A stretch of 64,000 bases of DNA, taken from NCBI RefSeq assembly GCF_900142125.1, contig NZ_FQZT01000006.1, positions 1 to 64,000 of the forward strand, in the 5' to 3' direction. Origin of the DNA: Malonomonas rubra DSM 5091 (GTDB taxonomy: Bacteria > Desulfobacterota > Desulfuromonadia > Desulfuromonadales > Geopsychrobacteraceae). Position numbers and translations under genes: made by a program. Of this stretch, positions 14,435 through 23,616 are shown one piece after another (within the stretch, counting starts at the first letter, position 1; every line of letters begins with the position of its first letter). The notes beneath the pieces were generated by a model. It saw only the letters and a program-made list of their open reading frames with translations, was not told the DNA's origin and ran no database searches.

Positions 14435-16606
14435 ATGTTTGGTGCGCGGGTTTTGCTGACAGTCTTGCTCGGCATGCTGTTGCCGACGTTACTGATGCCT
14501 GCAATTGCCGGCAGTACGAGCCTGAGGTTGATGTATGACCTGAATTACACCGAGACTAAATCGGAAACTGAAGACCGAAGCGACGGCAGTGTCAGCGAAA
14601 GTGAAACGGATCGTTTGCAGCAAACTTACCGGGTCGATTTAAGCAAACAGTTATTTCCGACCCTTAACCTGAACACGGGAATACAGGTGGAGCAAAACCG
14701 AAACAACAGTGAGACGGTAGGAGAGGCTGAGAGCAGCACCCGTGATCAGCAGATCCTGCCTTATGTCGATCTTGAATGGCGCAACCCGCTGTACTCTTTC
14801 AGTGGCGGTTACCGGGAGCGCTATGCCCGCAGGAGAGGTGATAGCATTAGCGGTACCGATAAAGACTATGTCACCAGCTACAACCTGCGAGGAGAGTGGA
14901 GGCCGGTTGAATTTCCACAATTGGAATTGAACTATCTTCATAGCGAGCGCGACGACAACCAGGATGAAACCGATAGTGAAAGTAACACCTGGCTAGTGAA
15001 CAGTCGTTACGAATACAAAGACTATGAATTTCGCTACAGTTTTTTGCGCGGTGAGGACAGAAATAATATTAACCAGACGGAAACGACTACCAGCACGCAC
15101 AATGGACGTATACGGTTGAATCGCAGCTTTCTGGATGGCAAGCTCAACCTTAATGCCGGTCTGCGGATGGAATATTCGACTCAGGAATTCACCGGAAACG
15201 AAACCTTTATCGATGTTGACAGAAGCCTTTCAGGAAGTGGCTTTTTCTTGAACAATTCAGACTTGAATCCGAATGATATAGATCCGGGCAATTATTTAAG
15301 TTTTGAATCTCTAAATCCAAATCCTGATCTGCGCAATATTAGTAACGGCAATAATCTCGCTCTCGGTTTTACTTTGACCGACTCTAACGGTGTTGTTGAC
15401 AGAGTCGATCTAGTCGTAAATCCTGGCGACGGAATTGTCGATGCTGCAATCCTTGATGCTGGTAACTGGGCAGTTTATGTCAGTGACAACAAAGAAGATT
15501 GGACCCCAACAATTTCCGCAATCAATGTTTTTTTTGATCAAGCCAACAACATCATCGAAATCGAGTTGACCCCAGAGGTCAGCGTCCCTGAACATATCGT
15601 TCTTATATATTCAAGGCCTGCAGTTGGATCGCCGCCAACAGGACCGAGTGTAGAAATAACAGCTATCAATGCCGTCGACATCGTAACCGTTGCTGAAGGC
15701 ACCCAGCTCACGACCCAAGTCTACCAGGCCCAGTTCGGCCTGGGCTGGCAGGCGACCGACTCGACCCGTTTCTCCTACACCTTCAATTATCAGGAACGGC
15801 GCAGCAGCTTGTTCGACGAGCGCAATAGCCGGCTCAACAACGGTCTGACCGTCATTCACACCTTCAACGACATCTTTACCGGGACCGGCCGGGTGTCTGC
15901 CGGTTATCGCTGGGATCAGGGTCAGCTCGACAGTAGCACCTATAACTACAGCGCGCGTTTGACCGGTCGTTACCTGGAGACTCTCAATCAATCACTGATC
16001 TACAGCGGCACTTTAGAGCAGGATGAAGATGACGGTGACGGTGACAGTACCTCGAATTCGCTGATTCTGCGCACCAATGCGGCATTGTACGAAGGCTGGG
16101 ACCTTTCTTTTGACCAAGGTGCCACCCAGCAAAACTCCGACCGTGATGGTGAGTCGAAAAGCTATTTTGTCCGTCTGCAGACCAGTCTGGTTCCGCACAG
16201 CAGCTACAACCTGATCGCTGAATATTCGATCGACTGGGATCAGGATGGGGATGGTACTGAGCGCAGTGATACAGGCCGCCTACGCGCTTTCTGGGTGCCG
16301 CTGGATACGCTCAGTTTTTCGGGGGAAATTCGCCTGCGGCGGAGTGATGGTGATGATCAGCTTTCCTGGGAATCCAGTGCTAGCTGGCTGCCGCTGCGCG
16401 ACGGCAGCCTGCAATGCGTGCTCGCCTACAGCGAAGAAGAGGACCGGGACGGTAACCGCACCTGGGCGTTTACTCCGAACCTGACTTGGGAGCTGACGCA
16501 TTTTGCCAATCTCTCGCTGCGTTACAGCCGCGGTGAAGAGGAAACAAACAGTGAAATCAACAGCTTTGAAACGGCTTTATTGAATTTCAGGATTTTCTAT
16601 GACTAA
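14435..16606 (+). CDS. oscE: Outer-membrane beta-barrel, OscE-like, with an inserted domain
   Basis: The 723-residue protein has a signal peptide ending near 'AIAGS', followed by long runs of alternating polar and aromatic residues characteristic of barrel strands ('SLRLMYDLNYTET', 'FRYSFLRGEDR', 'LSLRYSRGEE') with acidic, Asn-rich loops, as in porins paired with surface cytochromes. The C-terminus ends 'FRIFYD', so the usual final Phe is not last. Residues about 270-408 differ sharply: AT-rich codons and a globular-looking sequence ('NPNDIDPGNYLSFESLNP') without strand alternation. OscE, F and G are described as a channel-like OmcS export unit, and this would be the barrel part. Function is inferred from context. 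Confidence 0.7.
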   Translation: MFGARVLLTVLLGMLLPTLLMPAIAGSTSLRLMYDLNYTETKSETEDRSDGSVSESETDRLQQTYRVDLSKQLFPTLNLNTGIQVEQNRNNSETVGEAESSTRDQQILPYVDLEWRNPLYSFSGGYRERYARRRGDSISGTDKDYVTSYNLRGEWRPVEFPQLELNYLHSERDDNQDETDSESNTWLVNSRYEYKDYEFRYSFLRGEDRNNINQTETTTSTHNGRIRLNRSFLDGKLNLNAGLRMEYSTQEFTGNETFIDVDRSLSGSGFFLNNSDLNPNDIDPGNYLSFESLNPNPDLRNISNGNNLALGFTLTDSNGVVDRVDLVVNPGDGIVDAAILDAGNWAVYVSDNKEDWTPTISAINVFFDQANNIIEIELTPEVSVPEHIVLIYSRPAVGSPPTGPSVEITAINAVDIVTVAEGTQLTTQVYQAQFGLGWQATDSTRFSYTFNYQERRSSLFDERNSRLNNGLTVIHTFNDIFTGTGRVSAGYRWDQGQLDSSTYNYSARLTGRYLETLNQSLIYSGTLEQDEDDGDGDSTSNSLILRTNAALYEGWDLSFDQGATQQNSDRDGESKSYFVRLQTSLVPHSSYNLIAEYSIDWDQDGDGTERSDTGRLRAFWVPLDTLSFSGEIRLRRSDGDDQLSWESSASWLPLRDGSLQCVLAYSEEEDRDGNRTWAFTPNLTWELTHFANLSLRYSRGEEETNSEINSFETALLNFRIFYD

Positions 16607-16642
16607 AGGTTCGATCTGCGTCAAAACAGTAAAGGGACTGCT

Positions 16643-17236
16643 ATGAAGATGTCAGTTAAGCAGCTGGGAATTCTCGCTATCAGTCTGCTCATGTTCTGCC
16701 TGAGCGGCTGTGCCGTGACGTCCTCCGGTTCAGGAGAGGAAACTTTCAAGAACAGTGTGATGAACTTTGCCGCCGTGCAGAGTGTCGCGGTTTTGCCGTT
16801 CCAGAACTTGACCGCCGATGATGATGCTGCGGCACGGGTTCGTGATGCTTTTATGGGGATGCTGTTGGCGACTGAAGCGATCTACGTGCTGCCACCCGGC
16901 GAAGTCCAACGTGGCATTGAGCGCACCAGCCTGCGCAATCCGTCGGCACCCTCAAGTGACAAGGTCAAAGCCTTGGGCGAGATCCTCCAGGTTGACGCCG
17001 TGATGACCGGTGTGCTGCGAGAATATGGCAATGTCCGCTCCGGCCAGACCGAAGCCAACCTGATTTCTTTGAGCTTGCAGATGATGGAAGTGGAAACCGG
17101 CAGCATCGTCTGGTCAGGTGCTTCGACCAAGGGGGGGATTGGCGTCCCAGAACGACTGTTCGGTGGTGGTGGCAACCCGATGAACGAGGTGACTAAAGAA
17201 GCGGTTAATGACTTACTCAACCAGCTATTCCAATAA
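16643..17236 (+). CDS. oscF: CsgG-like secretion lipoprotein, OscF-like
   Basis: The 197-residue lipoprotein has the lipobox 'CLSGC' (Cys near residue 24). The remainder has the 'SVAVLPFQNLTADDDAAARV' opening and a 'VDAVMTGVLREYG' core as seen in CsgG/GNA1162-type outer-membrane lipoproteins, which oligomerise into secretion pores or assist them. The next gene overlaps its end by 29 bases, implying coupled translation. By position it corresponds to OscF of the omcS-companion cluster. The pore role is by analogy. Confidence 0.68.
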   Translation: MKMSVKQLGILAISLLMFCLSGCAVTSSGSGEETFKNSVMNFAAVQSVAVLPFQNLTADDDAAARVRDAFMGMLLATEAIYVLPPGEVQRGIERTSLRNPSAPSSDKVKALGEILQVDAVMTGVLREYGNVRSGQTEANLISLSLQMMEVETGSIVWSGASTKGGIGVPERLFGGGGNPMNEVTKEAVNDLLNQLFQ

Positions 17237-19490
17237 TCTGGCTCGTTGTCTCCTGGCGCTGTTGGCTGCGTTGCTGCTTAGTGGCTGCGCATTTTTCCAG
17301 GAGACTCCCGAACCGACCGCGACTCTGCCTGCTCCGGTGGCCGGGCTTCCCTCGCCCCAAGTGGTCGACTCCGTGACCATTGACTGGCGACTGGAGGTGC
17401 CGACTGTGCCAGGTGCTAGCTATCAGTTTATCTGCGGTCGGATCGGCGAACCGGTGAAATATAGTTCCCGGTTGCCCGAACCTCATTGGCAATGGCAACC
17501 GGAAAAGCCCGGTGTCTACCGGGTCCAAGTCGCTCGCTTTGCGGCCGATGGCACGTACGAGTTGAGCGCTTGGTCACAACCGTTCGAGATCGCCGCGCCG
17601 TTGAGCATTGAATCGCTCGAAGCGGATCGTTCTGCGCCACAGGCCGCCCAGAGTGTGCCGATCAACTGGCGCCCACGGATCAGTGGCGGGGTACCGCCCT
17701 ACAGCTACCAGTTTGAGCTGACCAGCGTTGACCAGCAACGCTTCGTGCAGCAGGGATCGCAGCAAGAATGGCAGTGGCGTCCTGAGGAAGCCGGTCGCTA
17801 CAAAGTGCGGGTAACAGTAATTGACGCGCGCGGCAATCGTCGTCAGAGTGACTGGTCATCCCGTTATCGGATCGTGGAGCCACTGCGTATAACTACACCA
17901 CAAGCGAAAACCCCTGCAGATCAGTACCCGCTTGGTGGCGGGATCACTTGGCAGAGCATTGCCAGTGGTGGAGTCGGCCGGAAAGCTATCTCTTTCGAGG
18001 TGGAAAAACGAGGAGTCGCTCCCCGTTCAGTCAAGACCGATGGCAACCAGAACTGGCGTTGGCAGCCGACCGAGCCAGGCTTTTACCGGGTTCGGGCCCG
18101 GGCAACCGACAAACTCGGAAACCAGCTACAGAGCGACTGGTCGGGCTGGACCGAAGTGCGGGCGCCATTGACGATTGAGGCTCTGGTTCCCGATTTTCCG
18201 GCTCCGCAGAAGGCCCTGGCCCGGCCGATCCGCTGGCAGGTTAAAACCTCAGGTGGCGTTGGACAATTGAACTATACCTTTTTCCTGCAACAGCAAAAGC
18301 AGGCGACCATCGTTCAGGATGCCGGTTCGGCGAGTTGGCGCTGGCTGCCGCGCGAGGCGGGAGAGTACCAGCTGAAAGTGCAAGTGACTGACGAACTCGG
18401 TGCCAGCGCAGAAAGCTCCTGGTCGGAACCCTACCAGATTGAGAACGCATTGGACCCGGACGCCCTGATTGCGTTTCTGCCGCTTGAGAACCTCAGCGGT
18501 AAAAAAATCCCGGCGGCCGAAATTGCCGCGACGTACCAGCAACAGCTCGAACAGCAGGGGCTGCACTTTCTCAGCCGGGAACGGCTCGAAGCCTTCATGC
18601 ACCGCCACCGCATGCGTTACACCGGTGGTTTGAGTGCCAGTCTGGCGGAAGCGCTGCGTGAAGAGGAGCAGGTCGGTGCTGTGATCATCACTTCGCTGAT
18701 CAGCTACGCTGATAAAGGGGTGCCGCAACTGGCTCTTTCCTCACGTCTGGTGGTTTGCCAGGAACTGCCGAGGATCGCCTGGATAGATGCTCTCGGTTTT
18801 ACCGGTGAAGATACTCCCGGTTTGCTGGCTCTGAAGCGGGTGACGGATGTTAACACGTTGATCGACCGCGCACTCAATCGGTTGGTTGTCTCGCTGACAG
18901 ACTATTTGCAGAGTGGTCGGTTGCAGGATGAGCATCTCAGTGACCCGTTGCCACCAAATGATCACTACCGGGCCAGTGAGCTGTTGGTTCAGAAGCCGTA
19001 CAAAATTGCCATCGTGCCTTTCCTCAACCGTTATGCCCGTCGCAATGCCGGTTTTATCGTTCCGCTGCAACTGCTCAGCGCCCTGCACCGCCAGGGAGAG
19101 CTGGAAATCTTCGAACCAGGGCTGGTGCGTGAACAATTGCTGAAATACCGACTGATCATGCAGGCAGGGCCGTCGCTAGCCATCTCAGACGTGCTGGCCA
19201 GTGTGAGCACCCTTGACGCGGATCTGATTCTGTCCGGCCACATCTTCGACTTTCAGGACGACACCGGCAACCCGAAGATCGATTTCTCTACCCGGCTGTT
19301 CGCAGGCAAGCAGCGTCAGGTTGCCTGGTGGTCGCGCAGTTATGCCAGTGGTAATGACGGTGTGCTTTTTTATGATTTCGGCCGCGTTCGCTCAGCTCAG
19401 GTGATGCTTGACCAGATGACCACGGCCATCAGTGAATTGCTGTTCAAACCACAACGCAGGGAGCCGGTCTCTTGGGCCGGCACTCGCTGA
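17208..19490 (+). CDS. oscG: Lipoprotein with four beta repeats and two CsgG-like domains, OscG-like
   Basis: The 760-residue lipoprotein has the lipobox 'LLSGC' (C27). Four tandem domains of about 94 residues each carry a W-x-W-x-P-x-x-x-G-x-Y/F signature (near residues 92, 186, 281 and 374), followed about 25 residues later by 'S-x-W-S', a layout like Y_Y_Y or Ig-like modules. After about residue 420 come two CsgG/GNA1162-like domains, 'IAFLPLENLSGK' and 'IAIVPFLNRYARR'. It overlaps the preceding CsgG-like gene. OscG of Geobacter is reported to interact with OmcS and to raise nanowire output; this is its positional counterpart. The repeats may form an extension along the export path. Confidence 0.68.
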   Translation: MTYSTSYSNNLARCLLALLAALLLSGCAFFQETPEPTATLPAPVAGLPSPQVVDSVTIDWRLEVPTVPGASYQFICGRIGEPVKYSSRLPEPHWQWQPEKPGVYRVQVARFAADGTYELSAWSQPFEIAAPLSIESLEADRSAPQAAQSVPINWRPRISGGVPPYSYQFELTSVDQQRFVQQGSQQEWQWRPEEAGRYKVRVTVIDARGNRRQSDWSSRYRIVEPLRITTPQAKTPADQYPLGGGITWQSIASGGVGRKAISFEVEKRGVAPRSVKTDGNQNWRWQPTEPGFYRVRARATDKLGNQLQSDWSGWTEVRAPLTIEALVPDFPAPQKALARPIRWQVKTSGGVGQLNYTFFLQQQKQATIVQDAGSASWRWLPREAGEYQLKVQVTDELGASAESSWSEPYQIENALDPDALIAFLPLENLSGKKIPAAEIAATYQQQLEQQGLHFLSRERLEAFMHRHRMRYTGGLSASLAEALREEEQVGAVIITSLISYADKGVPQLALSSRLVVCQELPRIAWIDALGFTGEDTPGLLALKRVTDVNTLIDRALNRLVVSLTDYLQSGRLQDEHLSDPLPPNDHYRASELLVQKPYKIAIVPFLNRYARRNAGFIVPLQLLSALHRQGELEIFEPGLVREQLLKYRLIMQAGPSLAISDVLASVSTLDADLILSGHIFDFQDDTGNPKIDFSTRLFAGKQRQVAWWSRSYASGNDGVLFYDFGRVRSAQVMLDQMTTAISELLFKPQRREPVSWAGTR

Positions 19491-19532
19491 AACCTCTCGT
19501 ATTCGGGAGCTTAAATAGCAAAGGATATCAAC

Positions 19533-21560
19533 ATGAAATTAATGCAACAGCTGACCGCCCTCTGCTTCGTTACCATGCTGCTGTGTACGTCGTCTCTGGC
19601 CTTTGGGCCCGCCGGGCAGGCTCCGGCAGGTAAACCGCCGGCACTCGGCGATGATCTCGCCGTTGAACTGAAGGTCCCACTGTTTGCTGACGAGTTTGCC
19701 GACCTGCCAGTCGCTTCAGCTGGTGGGATTCTGGTGGCGCTGAAAGAAGTGACCCCGAAACTGGAGAAAAACAGTTCTTTCCTGCTCTGGGAAAGCGCAA
19801 CCAGTGGTGCTGATTTAACGGTGCAATTTAACCAGGCGCTGTCTGCACGTTTGCAGGAATTGACGACAGAGCCGAACCTTGTGGTGCAATTCACTCGTGG
19901 CCAGATTGATGATCAGCAGCGTCTTGCCATCGATGTCCCGCTTTTCTCCGAACCATTCGCCGCTGTTCCGGTGGCAACCATTGATGGTGTGCCGATCACC
20001 GTCGATGAGTTTTCTGATGATCTGCAGGCAGTGCATAGCGAGGCCAGCGGCAACCACGCCCACACCGGGATGCGCGACAATATCCAGAAACTGATGGAGC
20101 GCTTGATCACGGTTCGGCTGGTCGAGCTTGAAGCTCGGAATATCGGTTTCGATCAGACTCCGTCCTTCCAGAAACAGGTTGCCAACCATGCCCAGAAAAC
20201 CCTGCTCTACGGCTTACTCAATCTGCAGGCCGCCAGTGTCGTGCTGGACGAAGCGGCAGTCGACGATCTCTATCGGCAGATTTCTCTGGAGGGAAAGCTG
20301 GAAAGCTACCGTTTCAGCAACGACGCTGACGCCAAGCTGCTGCTCCAAAAAGTCAATAATGGTGAACAGTTCGATAACCTGATCGCGGCAGCAGTCAAAG
20401 CAGGAAAGGCAGTTGGCGGCGAGGAACAGGACTTCACCCGGTTTAAAGACCTGCTGCCGAACATCGCTAAAGCCGCAAGCAATATGGAGATCGGCGAGAT
20501 CAGCGAAATCTTCCGCCAAGCCGACGGTTTTATCCTGTTCCGTCTGATCGACCGTCGTTTTGTCGATGATCCCCAAGCCCTGCAGTTTGCCCGCAACAAC
20601 GTCTGGGATACTCAGCGCGCCCGGGCCGGTACGGAATACATCAACCAGCTGATTGACCAATATGCGAGCTTTAACCAAGATGCGCAGGAGGTCCTTGATT
20701 TTGCTGCTATCAAGCAAACCGATCCTGATATCAAGCTCAGTGGTGCCCTGGCCCCCCTGCTGAAGGATCAACGGGCTCTGGCAACGGTATCCGGAGGTGA
20801 TCCAGGTCAGGTCATGGTGGCCGAAGTGGCGAAACGGATCGAAGAGACATTTTTTCATGGCACTGATGTGATCCTGAAACCGGCGGAGGTTGATCAGACC
20901 AAAGATGAAATCATCCAGGATATGCTGTTCCGCATGGCCGGTACCCTTGAAGCCAAAAAACAGGGATTGGACCAGCAAGCCGGCTATCTGAACGAGGTCG
21001 AAGAGTTCGAGCGCCGTACCCTGTTTGATATCTTCATGCAGAAAGTCATCACACCGGACGTTCGCTTTACTGAAGAGAAAGTTCGGGCCTACTACCAGGA
21101 GCACCTCGAAGAATACCAGACTCCGGCAATGCTCAAACTACAGAGCCTGCCCTTTTACCAGCAGAAAGATGCCGAAGACGCGGCCGAAAAGCTGCGCAAG
21201 GGAAGCGACTTCAAGTGGGTTTCGGCAAACTCCGAAGGCCTTGTCGATGTGCAGGACAAGGACCTGCTGCAGTTCGATCAAAAAATTCTCAGCCTGACTG
21301 CACTGCCGCAGACCCTCCAGTCGCAAGCCGCTGCGGCGCAGCGAGGCGATACGCTGGTTCACGCCGAGCCGAACAACTTCTACTACGTGCTTTATTTCGA
21401 AAATGTTTATCCCCCGCAACCGAAGCCCTACGACCAGGTTCGCGAAGAGATCCTCAAAATCGTCTACCAGCAGGAGGTTGAATCGACCCTCGGGCAGTGG
21501 GTTGAAAAATTGAAAGAGGCCTATCCGACAGAAATCTATCTGGTCGGGCAGGGAGGCTAA
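19533..21560 (+). CDS. oscH: Exported PpiC/SurA-type prolyl isomerase chaperone, OscH-like
   Basis: The 675-residue protein has a signal peptide ending 'SSLAFG'. The middle and C-terminal parts resemble SurA/PpiC chaperones: an N-terminal helical region with 'LMERLITVRLVELEARNIGF', a parvulin-like segment ('FSNDADAKLLLQKVNNGEQFDNLI' ... 'FRQADGFILFRLIDRR'), and a second, weaker copy near the end ('VRAYYQEHLEEYQTPAMLKL' ... 'DTLVHAEPNNFYYVLYFENV'). The published osc cluster includes a prolyl isomerase-containing chaperone, OscH, that binds OmcS and aids its folding. Family assignment is good; the client is inferred from position. Confidence 0.75.
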   Translation: MKLMQQLTALCFVTMLLCTSSLAFGPAGQAPAGKPPALGDDLAVELKVPLFADEFADLPVASAGGILVALKEVTPKLEKNSSFLLWESATSGADLTVQFNQALSARLQELTTEPNLVVQFTRGQIDDQQRLAIDVPLFSEPFAAVPVATIDGVPITVDEFSDDLQAVHSEASGNHAHTGMRDNIQKLMERLITVRLVELEARNIGFDQTPSFQKQVANHAQKTLLYGLLNLQAASVVLDEAAVDDLYRQISLEGKLESYRFSNDADAKLLLQKVNNGEQFDNLIAAAVKAGKAVGGEEQDFTRFKDLLPNIAKAASNMEIGEISEIFRQADGFILFRLIDRRFVDDPQALQFARNNVWDTQRARAGTEYINQLIDQYASFNQDAQEVLDFAAIKQTDPDIKLSGALAPLLKDQRALATVSGGDPGQVMVAEVAKRIEETFFHGTDVILKPAEVDQTKDEIIQDMLFRMAGTLEAKKQGLDQQAGYLNEVEEFERRTLFDIFMQKVITPDVRFTEEKVRAYYQEHLEEYQTPAMLKLQSLPFYQQKDAEDAAEKLRKGSDFKWVSANSEGLVDVQDKDLLQFDQKILSLTALPQTLQSQAAAAQRGDTLVHAEPNNFYYVLYFENVYPPQPKPYDQVREEILKIVYQQEVESTLGQWVEKLKEAYPTEIYLVGQGG

Positions 21561-21619
21561 CGTCCGGAGGCGGACAGTAAAGACAAATGCCAACGCCATA
21601 TTCACGATGGGGAATGCGT

Positions 21620-23605
21620 ATGTTCAATCGAATTAATCATGTTCACACCGCTCGCCAGGTGCTGCTTCTGGCAGGTCTGTTGACCCTGTTTCTCTGTTGC
21701 GCCGGAGCAGCGGATGCGGCCAAGCGCTCGTTCGCAAAAAAGGGCTGTGTCGACTGCCACCAGGACTATACCAAGCAGTATCTGGGGAAAAAGAATGTTC
21801 ATCCGGTGGTCAAAGAGAAACGTTGCGAAGAATGTCACCTGCCACATGGGATTGTTCCGAAGCTGCTGATGAAAGAGACGGGCAACAAGCTTTGTCAGAT
21901 GTGCCACAGCGCAGAATCGCTCGGACTCGACCAGAAGGTGATTCACGGGGCTCTGCGCAACAGCCAATGCATCTCCTGTCACGACCCGCATTCCTCGGAT
22001 AATGATTTTCTGCTCAGTGAATCGGGCAATGCGATCTGCCTTAGCTGTCACGAGCCGGGACCGTTCAGCAAGAAAGAGGTCCACGCGGTGATCGAAGATC
22101 AGGGGTGCGCGACTTGTCACAACGCCCACGCCTCCGCCCAGAAGGATTTGTTGAAGCAGGAAGCAACAACTCTCTGCCTGTCCTGTCACGACAGTAAAGA
22201 AAAAGCCTTTACCCGGGCGCATGGCGATTACCCAGTCGAGCAGCAAAGCTGTTCGACCTGTCATGACCCGCATTCCTCGAACCAGGGCAAGTTGCTGAAG
22301 AGCAGCATTCATTCGCCGGTTGCTGACGCAAGTTGCGACGCCTGCCATGCCGCAAGCGATGCGGCGGAGCCTTTCAAACTGCTAAGTACAGGCTCGGAGC
22401 TCTGTTTCAACTGTCACGACAACGAATCGCTGGCAGGTGACAAAGCGATCAAGCATGGTCCTTTCATGGAAGGGGATTGCCTTTCCTGCCACAACCCGCA
22501 TACCTCGGAGTTCCCCAAGCTGATGGTGGCGCAAGGGAACGACCTCTGCTTCACCTGTCACAGCGATATGCAGCGGAATGTTAAGTATCCACATGCGCCG
22601 CTTGAGTCTGGTGACGGTTGCCTCTCCTGCCACCAGCCGCACGCTGCTGAGTTCTCCGCGCTGTTGCCAGCTCCCGGAGAAGGAGAACACTGCCTGAGCT
22701 GCCACCCGGATACGCTGAAAGATGCTGAGAAGTTGGCCCAGCCGCACATGCCGGTGACCGAGAAGATGTGTAGCAGTTGCCATAACCCGCATGGTTCAAA
22801 CGGCGAGGCGATGATGGCGGGTCGGGCGGATCAGATCTGCTACGAATGTCATGCTGATGCCCAGAGCGATTTTGCCCAAGCGGTTGTGCACCAACCGGTG
22901 CAGTCCGGCAGCTGCAACAGCTGTCATAGCGGCCACGGTGGCCAGAACAGCGCCTTCCTCAAAGAGTCTGGAGCAAAACTCTGTGAAAGCTGTCACGACA
23001 CCCTGTTGCTGCCAGCGGGCAAGGAAGAAACAGAGCATGAGCCGTTCGCTGATCGTGACTGCATGATCTGCCACAGCGCCCATGCCAGCCCTTACCAGGG
23101 GCTGCTCAGCGATAGTCAGACGGTGATTTGTGCTAATTGTCATACCGATGTCACCAGTCAGGCCGAAGCTTCACCGAGCCGGCATCAGCCGGTGCAGCAG
23201 GGGCAGTGCAGCAGTTGCCACAACCCGCATAAAACCAGCCTGCCCAAGTTGCTGCTGGCCACTGAAACCGACCTTTGCCTGGCTTGCCACAAAGACCTGC
23301 AGGCCCGCATGGACGAAGGCCGCACTCACGCCCCGGCGGGACAGGACTGTATGAGCTGTCATCAACCGCATTTTGCCAGCGTGAACCCGCTGCTCAAGTT
23401 GCCGCAGCAGCCCCTCTGTGCCGAATGCCACGAAACCGGCGAAGCCGAGTTTACCCAGCAGCATGCCGGGGTTGCGACGGATAAGATGGATTGCGTCAGT
23501 TGCCATAACCCGCATGCGTCGAAGGATCCGAAATATTTCAAGGATGTCATGCATGCACCGTTTGCCGCCCGTTCCTGTCAACCCTGTCATCTGTCCGGCG
23601 AATAA
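21620..23605 (+). CDS. 26-haem c-type cytochrome with doubled CXXCH repeats
   Basis: The protein has about 661 residues and a signal peptide ending near 'AADA'. It carries 26 CXXCH motifs in an alternating pattern: 'C-x-x-C-H-x-P-H' followed about 20-25 residues later by 'L-C-x-x-C-H', the doubled-CXXCH repeat. This implies a linear chain of haems able to span the periplasm or extend at the surface. The ATG at 21620 follows GGGG at 7-base spacing; ATGs at 21614 and 21587 are in frame. It is 11 bases upstream of a 16-haem paralogue. No specific family name is assigned. Redox partners are presumably the periplasmic and outer-surface cytochromes of this locus. Confidence 0.85.
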   Translation: MFNRINHVHTARQVLLLAGLLTLFLCCAGAADAAKRSFAKKGCVDCHQDYTKQYLGKKNVHPVVKEKRCEECHLPHGIVPKLLMKETGNKLCQMCHSAESLGLDQKVIHGALRNSQCISCHDPHSSDNDFLLSESGNAICLSCHEPGPFSKKEVHAVIEDQGCATCHNAHASAQKDLLKQEATTLCLSCHDSKEKAFTRAHGDYPVEQQSCSTCHDPHSSNQGKLLKSSIHSPVADASCDACHAASDAAEPFKLLSTGSELCFNCHDNESLAGDKAIKHGPFMEGDCLSCHNPHTSEFPKLMVAQGNDLCFTCHSDMQRNVKYPHAPLESGDGCLSCHQPHAAEFSALLPAPGEGEHCLSCHPDTLKDAEKLAQPHMPVTEKMCSSCHNPHGSNGEAMMAGRADQICYECHADAQSDFAQAVVHQPVQSGSCNSCHSGHGGQNSAFLKESGAKLCESCHDTLLLPAGKEETEHEPFADRDCMICHSAHASPYQGLLSDSQTVICANCHTDVTSQAEASPSRHQPVQQGQCSSCHNPHKTSLPKLLLATETDLCLACHKDLQARMDEGRTHAPAGQDCMSCHQPHFASVNPLLKLPQQPLCAECHETGEAEFTQQHAGVATDKMDCVSCHNPHASKDPKYFKDVMHAPFAARSCQPCHLSGE

Positions 23606-23616
23606 GGGGGTACGAT

